DNA of 64,000 bases, from the NCBI RefSeq assembly GCF_027533845.1, contig NZ_JAPZVN010000002.1, positions 124,001 to 188,000 of the forward strand. The letters run 5' to 3'. Under the pieces are notes generated by a model, which saw only the letters and a list, made by a program, of their open reading frames with translations, was not told the origin of the DNA and made no database searches. Numbering within the stretch: the stretch's first letter is position 1; every line of letters begins with the position of its first letter. The stretch is from Streptomyces sp. RPT161 (GTDB lineage: Bacteria; Actinomycetota; Actinomycetes; Streptomycetales; Streptomycetaceae). A program made the position numbers and the translations under genes. Below, in pieces: positions 40,800-49,630 of this stretch.

Positions 40800-43700
40800 G
40801 TGACGCAGCCTTCGTACCTCAGGTATCCGCATCCGCACGGCGATCTGATCACCTTCACAGCCGAGGACGACGTCTGGGCGGCGCCGCTCGACGGTGGTCG
40901 GGCCTGGCGGGTCAGCGCGGACAACATGCCCGTACGTCATTCGTGTATCTCGCCGAACGGCGAGTACATCGCGTTCACCTCCACGCGCGACGGTGCGCCC
41001 GAGGTGTGCGTGGCGCCGGTGGACGGCGGGCCGGTCAACCGGCTGACGTACTGGGGGAGTTCGAGGACCGCGGTGTGCGGTTGGACACCGGACGGCGAGA
41101 TCGTCGCCACCAGTTCCTACGGGCAGGCGTCGCTGCGCCGCACCTGGGCCTGGGCGGTCCCGGTCGACGGCGGCCCCGCCCGCCGCCTCCCGTACGGCCC
41201 GGTCGGCGCCCTCGCCTTCGGGCCGGGAGCCGCGGTGCTGCTGCAGTCGGTGACCATGGGCCGGGACGCCGCCGCCTGGAAGCGCTACCGAGGCGGTACG
41301 GCCGGCAAGTTGTGGCTGGACACCGACGGCGACGGCGAGTTCCGGCGGATCCACGCGGAGTTGGACGGCAACCTCGAATGCCCGATGTGGGTGCGGGACC
41401 GGATCGCGTTCCTGTCCGACCACGAAGGCACCGGAGCCCTGTACTCCAGCCTGCCCGACGGCTCCGACCTGCGGCGCCACACCCCGTTGGACGGTTACTA
41501 CGCCCGTCAGGCGGCCACCGACGGCACCCGCGTCGCCTACACCAGCGCCGGTCGGCTCCACCTGTTGGACGACCTGTCGAGTGGTACCGAGCCGCGCCCG
41601 CTGACCATCCGGCTCGGCGGACAGCGCACCGATCTGCGCCCGCACCTGGTCCGCGCCGCCCACCACCTCGCCGACGCGTCGCCCGACCACACCGGCCGCG
41701 GCAGCGCCGTGGAGGTGCGCGGCACGATCCACTGGCTGACCCACCGCGAGGGACCGGCCCGGGCGCTCGCCGCCGAGCCCGGGGTGCGCGCCCGGCTGCC
41801 CCGTACCTTCCGGGTGGGCGGCGAGGGCGCGCCGCAGGTGGTCTGGGTGACCGACGCCGAGGGCGAGGACGCCCTGGAGTTCGCGCCCGCCACCGGTCTG
41901 CCGCCCGGCGGCACCGCGCGCCGACTGGCCGCGGGGCGCCTCGGCCGGGTGCTGGAACTCGTCGTCTCCCCGGACGGCCGGCGGATCGCGGTCGCCTCGC
42001 ACGACGGGCGGGTGCTGCTGGTGGAGCGGGAGACCGGCGAGGTGCGGGAGGTGTCGACCAGCGAGTACGGCGACGCCAGCGGCTTGGCGTTCTCGCCCGA
42101 CTCCGGCTGGCTCGCCTGGTCGCAGCCGGGGCCCGACCCGCTGCGGCAGCTCAGGATCGCCAACACCACCACGCTCGCCGCCGCCGACGCGACACCGCTG
42201 CGCTTCAACGACTTCGCGCCCGCGTTCACCTCGGACGGCAAGCACCTGGCGTTCCTGTCCGAGCGGGCCTTCGACCCGGTCTATGACGCGCATGTCTTCG
42301 ACCTGTCGTTCCCCAACGCCTGCCGTCCGCACCTGATCACGCTCGCCGCCGACACCCCGTCCCCGTTCGGCCCGCAGCGCCACGGACGCCCGCTCGGCGC
42401 CCCCTCTGAGGAGAAGCCGGAGGGCGACAGGCACGAGGGCGACAACGCGGGCGGCGAGGAGCTGCGGGCGCCGGTCACCCGGGTCGACCTGGAAGGTCTC
42501 GCCGACCGGATCGTGCCGTTCCCGGTGGAGGCCGCCCGCTACTCCGGGCTGCGCACCGCCAAGGACGGCGTGCTGTGGCTGCGGCACCCGCTCTCCGGTG
42601 TGCTCGGCTCGGCGCTGGCCACCCCGCAGGCCCAGCCGCCCGCCACCACGCTGGAGCGCTACGACCTCCACCGGCTGCGCTCCGAGGAACTCGCCGAGGA
42701 CGTCGACGACTTCACGGTCACCGGGGACGGCGAGCGGCTGCTGCTGGTCTGCGGCGGCAAGCTGCGGCTGGTCCCGGCCGACAGCAAGGCCTCCGACGAC
42801 GAGGACGGTGACAGCAGCGTCACCGTCGACCTCTCGCGGGTACGGGTCACCGTCGATCCGGCGGCCGAGTGGCGCCAGATGTACGAGGAGACCGGCCGCC
42901 TGATGCGCGACCACTTCTGGCGGCCGGACATGTCGGGGGTGGACTGGGACGGCGCGCTGGACCGCTACCGTCCGGTCCTGGACCGGATCGCCACCCATGA
43001 CGACCTGGTCGACCTGCTCTGGGAGGTGCAGGGCGAACTGGGCACCTCGCACGCCTACGTCTCGCCGCCCGGCGGACACGGTGACGCGCTCAGCCGCCAG
43101 GGCCTGCTCGGCGCGGACATCTCCCGGGACCAGCACGGCGTGTGGCGGATCGACCGGGTGCTGCCCTCCGAGACCTCGGACCCGGCGGCCCGCTCACCGC
43201 TCGCGGCGCCCGGCGTCGCGGTGCGCGCCGGGGACGGGGTGCTCGCGGTCAACGGCCACCCGGTGGACCCGCTGACCGGTCCGGGGCCGCTGCTGATCGG
43301 CACCGCCGGCAAACCGGTCGAGCTGACCATCGCCCCGGCCAACTCCGGTACCGCGGAGACCCGTTCGGCCGTCGTGGTGCCGATCGCCGACGAGGAGCCG
43401 TTGCGCTACCACGACTGGGTGGCGGACCGCCGCGCCCACGTCCACCGGCAGACCGGTGGCCGACTCGGCTATCTGCACGTACCCGACATGGTCGGCTCCG
43501 GTTGGGCGCAGCTCCACCGCGACCTGCGGGTCGAGGTGACCCGCGAGGGGCTGGTGGTCGACCTGCGGGAGAACCGCGGCGGCCACACCTCGCAGCTCGT
43601 GGTGGAGAAGCTGGCCCGCCGGATCGTCGGTTGGGACGTACCGCGCGGTGTACGGCCGTCCAGCTATCCGCTGGACGCGCCGCGCGGCCCGGTGGTGGCG

Positions 43701-44045
43701 ATCGCCAACGAGCACTCCGGCTCCGACGGCGACATCGTCAACGCCGCCATCAAGGCCCTGGGCATCGGCCCGGTGGTCGGCACCCGCACCTGGGGCGGTG
43801 TGGTCGGCATCGACTCGCGCTACGAGTTGGTGGACGGTACCGGCGTCACCCAGCCCAAGTACGCGATCTGGCTTGAGGGGTACGGCTGGGACGTGGAGAA
43901 CCACGGCGTGGACCCCGATGTCGAGGTGGTGCCGACCCCGCAGGACTGGGTGGCGGGCCGCGATCCACAACTGGACACCGCCATCGCCCTCGCGCTGGAG
44001 GCGCTGGCCGCCACCCCCGCGAAGACGCCGCCCACGGTCCCGTAG
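40800..44045 (+). CDS. Tricorn-like S41 family protease
   Basis: A very large peptidase (1081 residues) related to tricorn, which degrades oligopeptides released by the proteasome. Repeated blade motifs near the N-terminus (SPNGEYIAFTSTRDG, TPDGEIVATSSYG, SPDGRRIAVASHDG, SPDSGWLAWSQ) form two beta-propellers; then come the C1 domain, a PDZ domain (about 790-880) and the C2 S41 domain. The catalytic serine is in SGSDGDIVN and the histidine in LGTSHAYV, as in tricorn. GTG 40800 is chosen because TAGTGT (40787-40792) ends 7 nt upstream; GTG 40791 is 9 nt earlier in frame. Probably cytoplasmic; no signal peptide. Confidence 0.92.
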   Translation: MTQPSYLRYPHPHGDLITFTAEDDVWAAPLDGGRAWRVSADNMPVRHSCISPNGEYIAFTSTRDGAPEVCVAPVDGGPVNRLTYWGSSRTAVCGWTPDGEIVATSSYGQASLRRTWAWAVPVDGGPARRLPYGPVGALAFGPGAAVLLQSVTMGRDAAAWKRYRGGTAGKLWLDTDGDGEFRRIHAELDGNLECPMWVRDRIAFLSDHEGTGALYSSLPDGSDLRRHTPLDGYYARQAATDGTRVAYTSAGRLHLLDDLSSGTEPRPLTIRLGGQRTDLRPHLVRAAHHLADASPDHTGRGSAVEVRGTIHWLTHREGPARALAAEPGVRARLPRTFRVGGEGAPQVVWVTDAEGEDALEFAPATGLPPGGTARRLAAGRLGRVLELVVSPDGRRIAVASHDGRVLLVERETGEVREVSTSEYGDASGLAFSPDSGWLAWSQPGPDPLRQLRIANTTTLAAADATPLRFNDFAPAFTSDGKHLAFLSERAFDPVYDAHVFDLSFPNACRPHLITLAADTPSPFGPQRHGRPLGAPSEEKPEGDRHEGDNAGGEELRAPVTRVDLEGLADRIVPFPVEAARYSGLRTAKDGVLWLRHPLSGVLGSALATPQAQPPATTLERYDLHRLRSEELAEDVDDFTVTGDGERLLLVCGGKLRLVPADSKASDDEDGDSSVTVDLSRVRVTVDPAAEWRQMYEETGRLMRDHFWRPDMSGVDWDGALDRYRPVLDRIATHDDLVDLLWEVQGELGTSHAYVSPPGGHGDALSRQGLLGADISRDQHGVWRIDRVLPSETSDPAARSPLAAPGVAVRAGDGVLAVNGHPVDPLTGPGPLLIGTAGKPVELTIAPANSGTAETRSAVVVPIADEEPLRYHDWVADRRAHVHRQTGGRLGYLHVPDMVGSGWAQLHRDLRVEVTREGLVVDLRENRGGHTSQLVVEKLARRIVGWDVPRGVRPSSYPLDAPRGPVVAIANEHSGSDGDIVNAAIKALGIGPVVGTRTWGGVVGIDSRYELVDGTGVTQPKYAIWLEGYGWDVENHGVDPDVEVVPTPQDWVAGRDPQLDTAIALALEALAATPAKTPPTVP

Positions 44046-44124
44046 GCCCGGCGCGCCACCATCCCTACGGGGCGCGCCCGGTAGCATGCGCCCCGTAGGT
44101 CACACACCCGAGGGAGACACATCC

Positions 44125-44484
44125 GTGCCGGGAGAACCGCAGGCCGACTGCCTGTTCTGCAAGATCGTGAGCGGGGACGTGCCCGCGACCATCGTCCGGG
44201 AGACCGACACGACGGTCGCGTTCCGCGACATCAACCCGCAGGCCCCCACGCACGTTCTCGTCATCCCCAAGGCCCACTACCAGGACGCGGCCAGCCTCGC
44301 GGCCGGTGCGCCGGAACTGTGCGCGGACATACTGCGTGAGGCGGGCGCGGTCGCCGCCGACGACAAGGTGGACGGTACCGGCTACCGCATCGTCTTCAAC
44401 ACCGGTTCCGGCGCGGGCCAGACGGTCTGGCACGCCCACGCCCACGTACTCGGCGGCCGCGGCTTCAACTGGCCGCCCGGATAG
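44125..44484 (+). CDS. HIT family nucleotide-binding protein
   Basis: A 119-residue histidine-triad protein; HIT hydrolases split AMP-amides such as aminoacyl-adenylates. It contains CLFCKIVSGDVPA at the N-terminus, FRDINPQAPTHVLVIPK, and the triad HAHAHVLGGR with the catalytic central histidine. GTG 44125 is chosen because AGGGAGA lies about 8 nt upstream; the frame is open upstream within the tricorn gene but without meaning. An inverted copy of the dispersed repeat follows its stop directly. Confidence 0.9.
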   Translation: MPGEPQADCLFCKIVSGDVPATIVRETDTTVAFRDINPQAPTHVLVIPKAHYQDAASLAAGAPELCADILREAGAVAADDKVDGTGYRIVFNTGSGAGQTVWHAHAHVLGGRGFNWPPG

Positions 44485-44512
44485 GCCCACCCGTCGCCCA
44501 CCACCCTCAACG
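44485..44512 (-). repeat. Inverted single copy of the 55-bp repeat core
   Basis: The reverse complement of these 28 bases is identical to the core of the first unit of the array at 11411 (CGTTGAGGGTGGTGGGCGAC then GGGTGGGC). It begins directly after the HIT gene stop and fills half of the 54-bp gap to rnz. Confidence 0.85.
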
Positions 44513-44538
44513 GGCGCTTCGCGCCGCGGGACAGTCCC

Positions 44539-45444
44539 TTGTCACAACGAGAACTCATCGTTCTGGGCACCGCCAGCCAGGTGCCCACCCGGCACCGCAA
44601 CCACAACGGCTACGTGCTGCGTTGGGACGGTGAAGGCATCCTGTTCGACCCCGGCGAAGGCACTCAGCGGCAGATGCTGCACGCCGGGGTCGCCGCGCAC
44701 GACCTCACCCGGATCTGCGTCACCCACTTCCACGGTGACCACTGCCTGGGGCTCGCCGGGGTCATCCAGCGCATCAACCTCGACCGGGTTCCGCACCCGG
44801 TCACCGCCTACTACCCGGCCAGCGGACAGCGGTTCTTCGAACGCCTGCGGTACGCCACCGCGTACCGGGAGACCGTGCGGCTGCGTGAGCAACCCATCGC
44901 GCAGGGCGGCGCGTTGACCACCACCCAGGGCTTCACGTTGTACGCCCGCAGACTGGACCACCCGGTGGAGTCCTTCGGGTACCGCCTGGTGGAGCCGGAC
45001 AGCCGGCGGATGCTGCCTGAGCGGCTCGCCGAGCTGGGGATCCAGGGGCCGGACATCGGGCGGTTGCAGCGCGAGGGCGAGTTGCGCGGGGTGCTGCTGG
45101 AGGACGTCAGCGAGCCGCGGCGTGGGCAGCGGTTCGCGTTCGTGATGGACACACGGCTGTGCAACGCGGTCTTCGCCCTCGCCGAGGACTGCGACCTGCT
45201 GGTCATCGAGTCGACGTTCCTCGACGAGGACGAGCCGTTGGCCACCGAGCACGGCCACCTGACGGTGGGGCAGGCCGCCCGGGTCGCCGCGTTCTGCGGG
45301 GTGCGGCATCTGGTGCTCACGCACTTCTCGCAGCGGTACCCGGATCCCGCGGTCTTCGCCCAGCAGGCGCGGGCCGCCGGTTTCACCGGCGAGTTGACCA
45401 TCGCCCGGGACCTGGACCGTATCCCGGTGCCCAAGCGGGTCTAG
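44539..45444 (+). CDS. rnz: Ribonuclease Z
   Basis: RNase Z trims tRNA 3' trailers that lack CCA, which fits with both tRNAs in this window not encoding CCA. The 301-residue protein has the beta-CASP-lacking short RNase Z layout: [20 protein letters not shown], the metal motif [11 protein letters not shown], the [13 protein letters not shown] exosite region, [21 protein letters not shown] and [11 protein letters not shown]. The only suitable start is TTG 44539 (MSQRELIV); no ribosome binding site is obvious. It is convergent with the mgtC-type gene. Confidence 0.92.
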   Translation: MSQRELIVLGTASQVPTRHRNHNGYVLRWDGEGILFDPGEGTQRQMLHAGVAAHDLTRICVTHFHGDHCLGLAGVIQRINLDRVPHPVTAYYPASGQRFFERLRYATAYRETVRLREQPIAQGGALTTTQGFTLYARRLDHPVESFGYRLVEPDSRRMLPERLAELGIQGPDIGRLQREGELRGVLLEDVSEPRRGQRFAFVMDTRLCNAVFALAEDCDLLVIESTFLDEDEPLATEHGHLTVGQAARVAAFCGVRHLVLTHFSQRYPDPAVFAQQARAAGFTGELTIARDLDRIPVPKRV

Positions 45445-45503
45445 GCCGCGGCGCGCCGTGACCGCCGGTCCGGTCCGTCGGGGTTCGCGCCGTCGTGGTG
45501 GAA

Positions 45504-45526
45504 GGGGGTGCCGGGGGCAGACCCCC
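45504..45526. terminator. Possible terminator between rnz and the MgtC gene
   Basis: GGGGGT (45504-45509) can pair with ACCCCC (45521-45526), and further G/C runs follow to 45560. The region lies between convergent genes. Weak evidence because G/C tracts pair easily. Confidence 0.35.
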
Positions 45527-45560
45527 AACGCCCCCCGAAACAGGGGTGAAGCCCCAGGGC

Positions 45561-46286
45561 CTACGCGTCCGCTGCCGAGTCCTCGTCGGACGAGTCCGCC
45601 AGATGCCAGTGGAGATCGCGGATCCCCGGCTCCAGGGACAGCCTGGAGACGAGTTGCTCCAGGCCCCGGGCCGGGTCGCCGGTGACGCTCACCACCGCCT
45701 GGAGGCGGGTGCTCTCCGACTGGTCGCGGCGGGCCCGCAGCGCGGTCGGGGCGAGCCCCACCGCGCCGAGTGCCTGAAGCAGCAGTGCGCGGATGTGCGT
45801 CTCGTCACGCCGGTCGCAGACCAGATGCACGGTGGCGTGCGCCGGACCGGTGTCCGGGTCGTCCTGCGGCACCCGGTCGATCAGCCGCCCGGCGGGCCGC
45901 AGCAGCAGATGGACGCCGATGACCGCCAGCGTCCCCAGCACGGCCAGCGACAGCCGGCCGGAGGCGGCCAGCACACCGACCGCCGCCGAACACCACAGAG
46001 TGGCCGCCGTGTTCAGCCCCCGTACGCTCGCGCCCTCGCGCAGGATCACCCCACCGCCGAGGAAGCCGATGCCGGAGACCACATAGGAGGCCACCCGGGT
46101 CGGGCTGCCGGTGTCCCCGGCCGCCACGCTGTAGAGCACGAACAGCGTCGCGCCCGTCGCGACCAGGGCGTTCGTCCGCAGCCCGGCCATCCGGGCGCGC
46201 CACTGCCGCTCGACGCCGATCAGTGCGCCGCAACCCAGGCCGGTGATGAGCCGGACGACGAAGTCCGCGGTGGACAGGGCGTGCAT
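45561..46286 (-). CDS. MgtC/SapB family membrane protein
   Basis: MgtC-family proteins help survival at low magnesium and affect ATP synthase in pathogens; the role in soil actinomycetes is open. The 241-residue protein has four to five membrane helices with the family signature GCGALIGVERQWRARMAGLRTNALV, VASYVVSGIGFLGGGVILREG and VRGLNTAATLWCSAAVGVLA, followed by a cytoplasmic ACT-like C-terminal domain (about 150-235, ATVHLVCDRRDETHIR). ATG 46286 has AGGAGG 7 nt upstream, so the start is clear; an open extension towards 47420 is antisense to the next gene. Divergent from the deaminase gene. Confidence 0.88.
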   Translation of the reverse strand: MHALSTADFVVRLITGLGCGALIGVERQWRARMAGLRTNALVATGATLFVLYSVAAGDTGSPTRVASYVVSGIGFLGGGVILREGASVRGLNTAATLWCSAAVGVLAASGRLSLAVLGTLAVIGVHLLLRPAGRLIDRVPQDDPDTGPAHATVHLVCDRRDETHIRALLLQALGAVGLAPTALRARRDQSESTRLQAVVSVTGDPARGLEQLVSRLSLEPGIRDLHWHLADSSDEDSAADA

Positions 46287-46388
46287 GGGCGCACCTCCTC
46301 GAAGACGGGGGCGGGACGGATCCGGCCCGCTCGGAACAGCTCTTTGCGTGCTCACGCGAATATATCGACGGCACATTACGATGGCGGA

Positions 46389-47387
46389 ATGCCTGCGAAG
46401 CCCCTGCCCAAGGCCGAACTTCACCTGCACATCGAAGGCACCCTCGAACCCGAGCTGGCATTCGCCCTCGCCGAGCGCAACGGTGTCACCCTGCCCTACG
46501 CCACCACCGAGGAACTGCGCCGCGCGTACTCCTTCAAGGACCTTCAGTCCTTTCTGGATCTGTACTACGCGTTGATGGCCGTGCTGCGAACCGAGGATGA
46601 CTTCGCGGAGCTGGTCGACGCCTATCTGGCCCGCGCCGCCGCGCAGGGTGTGCGGCACGCCGAGATCTTCTTCGACCCGCAGGCGCACACCGCGCGCGGG
46701 GTGCCGATCGGCACGGTCATCGAGGGGCTCGCGCGCGCGCTGGACGGCAGCGAGACGCGGTACGGCATCAGCACCCGGTTGATCATGTGCTTCCTGCGCG
46801 ACGAGTCCGGGCAGTCCGCCCTGGAGACCTTCGAGGCCGCCAGGCCGCATCTGCACCGCATCTGCGGGGTCGGGCTGGACTCCGCCGAGGTCGGCAACCC
46901 GCCGTCGAAGTTCCGGGAGGTCTTCCAGCGCGCGGCGGACGCCGGACTGCACCGGGTGGCGCACGCGGGCGAGGAGGGGCCGGCCGATTACATCACCGAG
47001 GCGCTGGACGTCCTCGGCGTGGAGCGGATCGACCACGGGCTGCGCTGCCTTGAGGACCCGGCGCTGGTCGAGCGGCTGGCCCGGGACCGGGTGCCGCTCA
47101 CCGTGTGCCCGCTGTCCAACGTGCGGCTGCGCTGCGTCGATCGGCTGGCCGACCATCCGCTGCCCGCGATGCTGGCCGCCGGGTTGCTGGTCACCGTCAA
47201 CTCCGACGACCCGTCGTACTTCGGCGGCTACGTGGACGACAACTTCACCGCGATCCGCGAGGCGCTGCGCCTCGACGACGAGACGCTGCGGACGCTGGCC
47301 GCCAACTCCTTCCATGCGGCGTTCCTGGACGACCGGGCCAGGCACAACTACCTGGCGGAGGTGGCCGCCCACACGTTCGTGCGGTGA
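46389..47387 (+). CDS. Probable adenine deaminase (adenosine deaminase superfamily)
   Basis: A 332-residue amidohydrolase. Metal-binding and catalytic parts are LHLHIEGTLEPEL, VAHAGEEGP and NSDDPSYFGGYV. The combination LHIEGTLEPE, IFFDPQAHTARGVP, VGLDSAEVGNPPSKF and SDDPSYFGGYV agrees, as I recall, with the Pseudomonas aeruginosa Pa0148 group, shown to deaminate adenine to hypoxanthine, rather than with classical adenosine deaminases. So purine base salvage is the likely job. TACGAT (46377-46382) ends 6 nt before ATG 46389, with no ribosome binding site: probably leaderless. A HAD-GT20 fusion gene follows. Confidence 0.85.
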   Translation: MPAKPLPKAELHLHIEGTLEPELAFALAERNGVTLPYATTEELRRAYSFKDLQSFLDLYYALMAVLRTEDDFAELVDAYLARAAAQGVRHAEIFFDPQAHTARGVPIGTVIEGLARALDGSETRYGISTRLIMCFLRDESGQSALETFEAARPHLHRICGVGLDSAEVGNPPSKFREVFQRAADAGLHRVAHAGEEGPADYITEALDVLGVERIDHGLRCLEDPALVERLARDRVPLTVCPLSNVRLRCVDRLADHPLPAMLAAGLLVTVNSDDPSYFGGYVDDNFTAIREALRLDDETLRTLAANSFHAAFLDDRARHNYLAEVAAHTFVR

Positions 47388-47450
47388 CCGCGGCCCTTGG
47401 GGCACCCGAACGGCCGTCACTCACCGCGCACTTCAGATAGCGTTCCGCTC

Positions 47451-47480
47451 GTGTTCATTCGCGATGCGGGCGCCGTATGA
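47451..47480 (+). CDS. Leaderless mini-ORF upstream of the HAD-GT20 gene
   Basis: Nine codons (VFIRDAGAV) from GTG 47451 to TGA 47480. TAGCGT (47438-47443) ends 7 nt before the GTG, so ribosomes could load on a leaderless message. Its stop overlaps the next start as ATGA, and the downstream gene has no Shine-Dalgarno sequence, so the mini-ORF would feed it by termination-reinitiation. The peptide itself need have no function. An equal arrangement precedes recO. Confidence 0.45.
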   Translation: MFIRDAGAV

Positions 47481-49630
47481 AGATCCTGGTCGCCGACCTG
47501 GACGGCACACTCCTCGGCGGCAGTACGGAGGACCGGCGCGCGCTTCGCGCCGCGCTGGACCACCACCCGGACGTCACGGTGGTCTTCGCCACCGGCCGAG
47601 GACTGCCCTCGGTCCGCGCGGCGCTGCGCGACCCGCTGCTGCCCCGGCCGCGCTGGATCATCGCCGACGTCGGAGCGAGCGTCATCGACGGCGCCGACCT
47701 GACCCCGGTCACCGCGCTGCAGCGGCGGCTGCGGGTCGGCTGGCCCGGCGCCGAACGGGTGCGCGCCGCGCTGCGCCGCTTCCCGGAACTGGTCTACCAG
47801 GACGGGGTGGCGCAGGACGCCCGCTGCTCGTACTACCTTGCCCCCGAGCGGCTGACGCCTGAGATCACCGACGCGGTACGGGAGTTGGGCTGCGACTGGC
47901 TGTACTCGGCGGAACGCTACTTCGACGTGCTGCCGCCGGGCGTGGACAAGGGCGCCGCGCTCGCGGCGCTGGCCGGCGAACAGCACTGGCCGATGACCTC
48001 GGTGCTGGTCGCGGGGGACTCGCTCAACGACCTGTCGCTGTTCCGGCTCGGCGCGCACGGTGTGGTGGTCGGCAACGCCGAGCCCGACTTGCTCGCGGCG
48101 GTTCCGGCGGACGGCACCGTGCTGTGTTCCGACCGGCCCGGAGCGGCCGGTGTGCTGGCGGGACTGGAGGAACGCGGCTGGGTGGAGGGCCGGTATCCGC
48201 TGGTCGTCGGCTACCACCGGCCTCCGGTGCACTGGACGCCCGACGGATGGCGGCAGCCGTCAAGCCCGAACGGCATCCTGCCCACCCTGCGCAGTGCGCT
48301 CACCGGCGACCCGCGGGCGGTGTGGGCGACGGCCGCGGTCCTCGACGGCGACGACGCGCCCGTCCTCGACGGGCACGGCAGCGGGCTGCCGCTGGCATTC
48401 CTGCGGTTGGACCCCGAGGAGTGGGCCGGGTACTTCCACCGTGCCTGCAAGGAGACGCTGTGGCCGCTGCTGATGTCCCAGCCCGAGCGGCTGCGCTTCG
48501 ACCCGGACGCCTGGACGTCCTACCGCCGGGTCAACGCGCGGTTCGCCGAGCACATCAGCGACCACGCCGCCGTTGGCGCGACGGTCTGGCTGCACGACTA
48601 CAACCTGTGGCTGGTGCCCGGACTGCTGCACACCGCGCGGCCCGATCTGCGGCTCGGACTGTTCCACCACACCGCGTTCCCGCCGCCGGATGTCTTCGAC
48701 CAACTCCCCACCGCCGCCGAGGTCCGTGCCTCCCTCGGCCGCCTGGACTGGGCCGGGTTCCACACCGCCGACTTCGCCGAGCACTTCCGGCGGACCCTCG
48801 CGGGCGTACCCCGGCCGCCGCGACTCGGCGTGCATCCGCTGGGCATCGACCGCGACGCCATCGAGGCACTGGCCCGCGACCGTATGCCGCGACGCGGGGC
48901 GCAGGACGGGCCGCTGGTGCTCTCCGTCGAGCGGCTGGACTACGCCAAGGCGCCGGTGCAGAAGGTCGAGGCGGTGGCGGCGCTGCTGGCCCGCTGCCCG
49001 CGACTGCGCGGCCGACTGCGCTTCCGGCTGGTGTGCCCGCCCCCGGAACCCGGCATCACCGCCTACGACATGACCCGGGCCGCCCTCGAACGCCGTGTCA
49101 CCGAGGTCAACAGCGCCTGGGCGACCGGCGGTTGGCGGCCCGTCGAGTACCTGCCGCACAACCTGCCGTTCGCCGAGGTGGTCGACCACTACCTCGCCGC
49201 CGACGTGTTCTGGGTGACCTCCTTACAGGACGGCATGAACCTCACCGCCAAGGAGTTCATCGCCGCCCAGGCCGCCTGCGGGCTGAGCGGGGTGCTGGTG
49301 CTCTCCCGGCACACCGGTGCCGCCGCGCGGCTGGGCGGCGCGGCACTTCTCACCGACCCGGGCTCCCCCGAGGACCTCGTCGACACCCTGCACCGGGCCG
49401 TCACCCTCGCCCCCGCGGAACGCCGCGCCCGGCTGGCCCGTCTCGCCCGGCTCCTGGGGCGCGAACACCCCGCGCAGTGGGCGGCACGGATCATCGCCGC
49501 GATCCAGGGCCAGGACCCGGACCGGCGGACGGAGTCACTTGATGCCCGCCCGGTCCAGGATGCGGGCGGCCACCGCCACCGAGTCCACCAGCGGGTGCGT
49601 GGCCATCGCACGCAGCGCGGCGGTACGTGA
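47477..49630 (+). CDS. HAD phosphatase-GT20 fusion, probable glucosylglycerol-phosphate synthase/phosphatase
   Basis: A 717-residue fusion. Residues 1-240 are a HAD phosphatase (DLDGTLLGG, FATGRG, VAGDSLNDLSLF). Residues about 245-700 are a GT20 glycosyltransferase (WLHDYNLWLVPGLLH, GLFHHTAFP, LSVERLDYAKAPVQK, SLQDGMNLTAKE). Trehalose enzymes have GT20 first and phosphatase second; the reverse order is that of GgpPS, which makes the compatible solute glucosylglycerol in Stenotrophomonas and Azotobacter. Sucrose- or trehalose-phosphate enzymes are alternatives. Codon 583 is TTA (49223-49225), implying bldA dependence. No ribosome binding site; start coupled to the mini-ORF. The last 96 bp overlap the convergent GH4 gene. 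Confidence 0.75.
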   Translation: MKILVADLDGTLLGGSTEDRRALRAALDHHPDVTVVFATGRGLPSVRAALRDPLLPRPRWIIADVGASVIDGADLTPVTALQRRLRVGWPGAERVRAALRRFPELVYQDGVAQDARCSYYLAPERLTPEITDAVRELGCDWLYSAERYFDVLPPGVDKGAALAALAGEQHWPMTSVLVAGDSLNDLSLFRLGAHGVVVGNAEPDLLAAVPADGTVLCSDRPGAAGVLAGLEERGWVEGRYPLVVGYHRPPVHWTPDGWRQPSSPNGILPTLRSALTGDPRAVWATAAVLDGDDAPVLDGHGSGLPLAFLRLDPEEWAGYFHRACKETLWPLLMSQPERLRFDPDAWTSYRRVNARFAEHISDHAAVGATVWLHDYNLWLVPGLLHTARPDLRLGLFHHTAFPPPDVFDQLPTAAEVRASLGRLDWAGFHTADFAEHFRRTLAGVPRPPRLGVHPLGIDRDAIEALARDRMPRRGAQDGPLVLSVERLDYAKAPVQKVEAVAALLARCPRLRGRLRFRLVCPPPEPGITAYDMTRAALERRVTEVNSAWATGGWRPVEYLPHNLPFAEVVDHYLAADVFWVTSLQDGMNLTAKEFIAAQAACGLSGVLVLSRHTGAAARLGGAALLTDPGSPEDLVDTLHRAVTLAPAERRARLARLARLLGREHPAQWAARIIAAIQGQDPDRRTESLDARPVQDAGGHRHRVHQRVRGHRTQRGGT

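Noticed and set aside
44125-44484. HIT gene as continuation of the tricorn gene by frameshift
   Set aside because: The tricorn-like protein is complete with its catalytic C-terminal domain, and the HIT gene has its own ribosome binding site.
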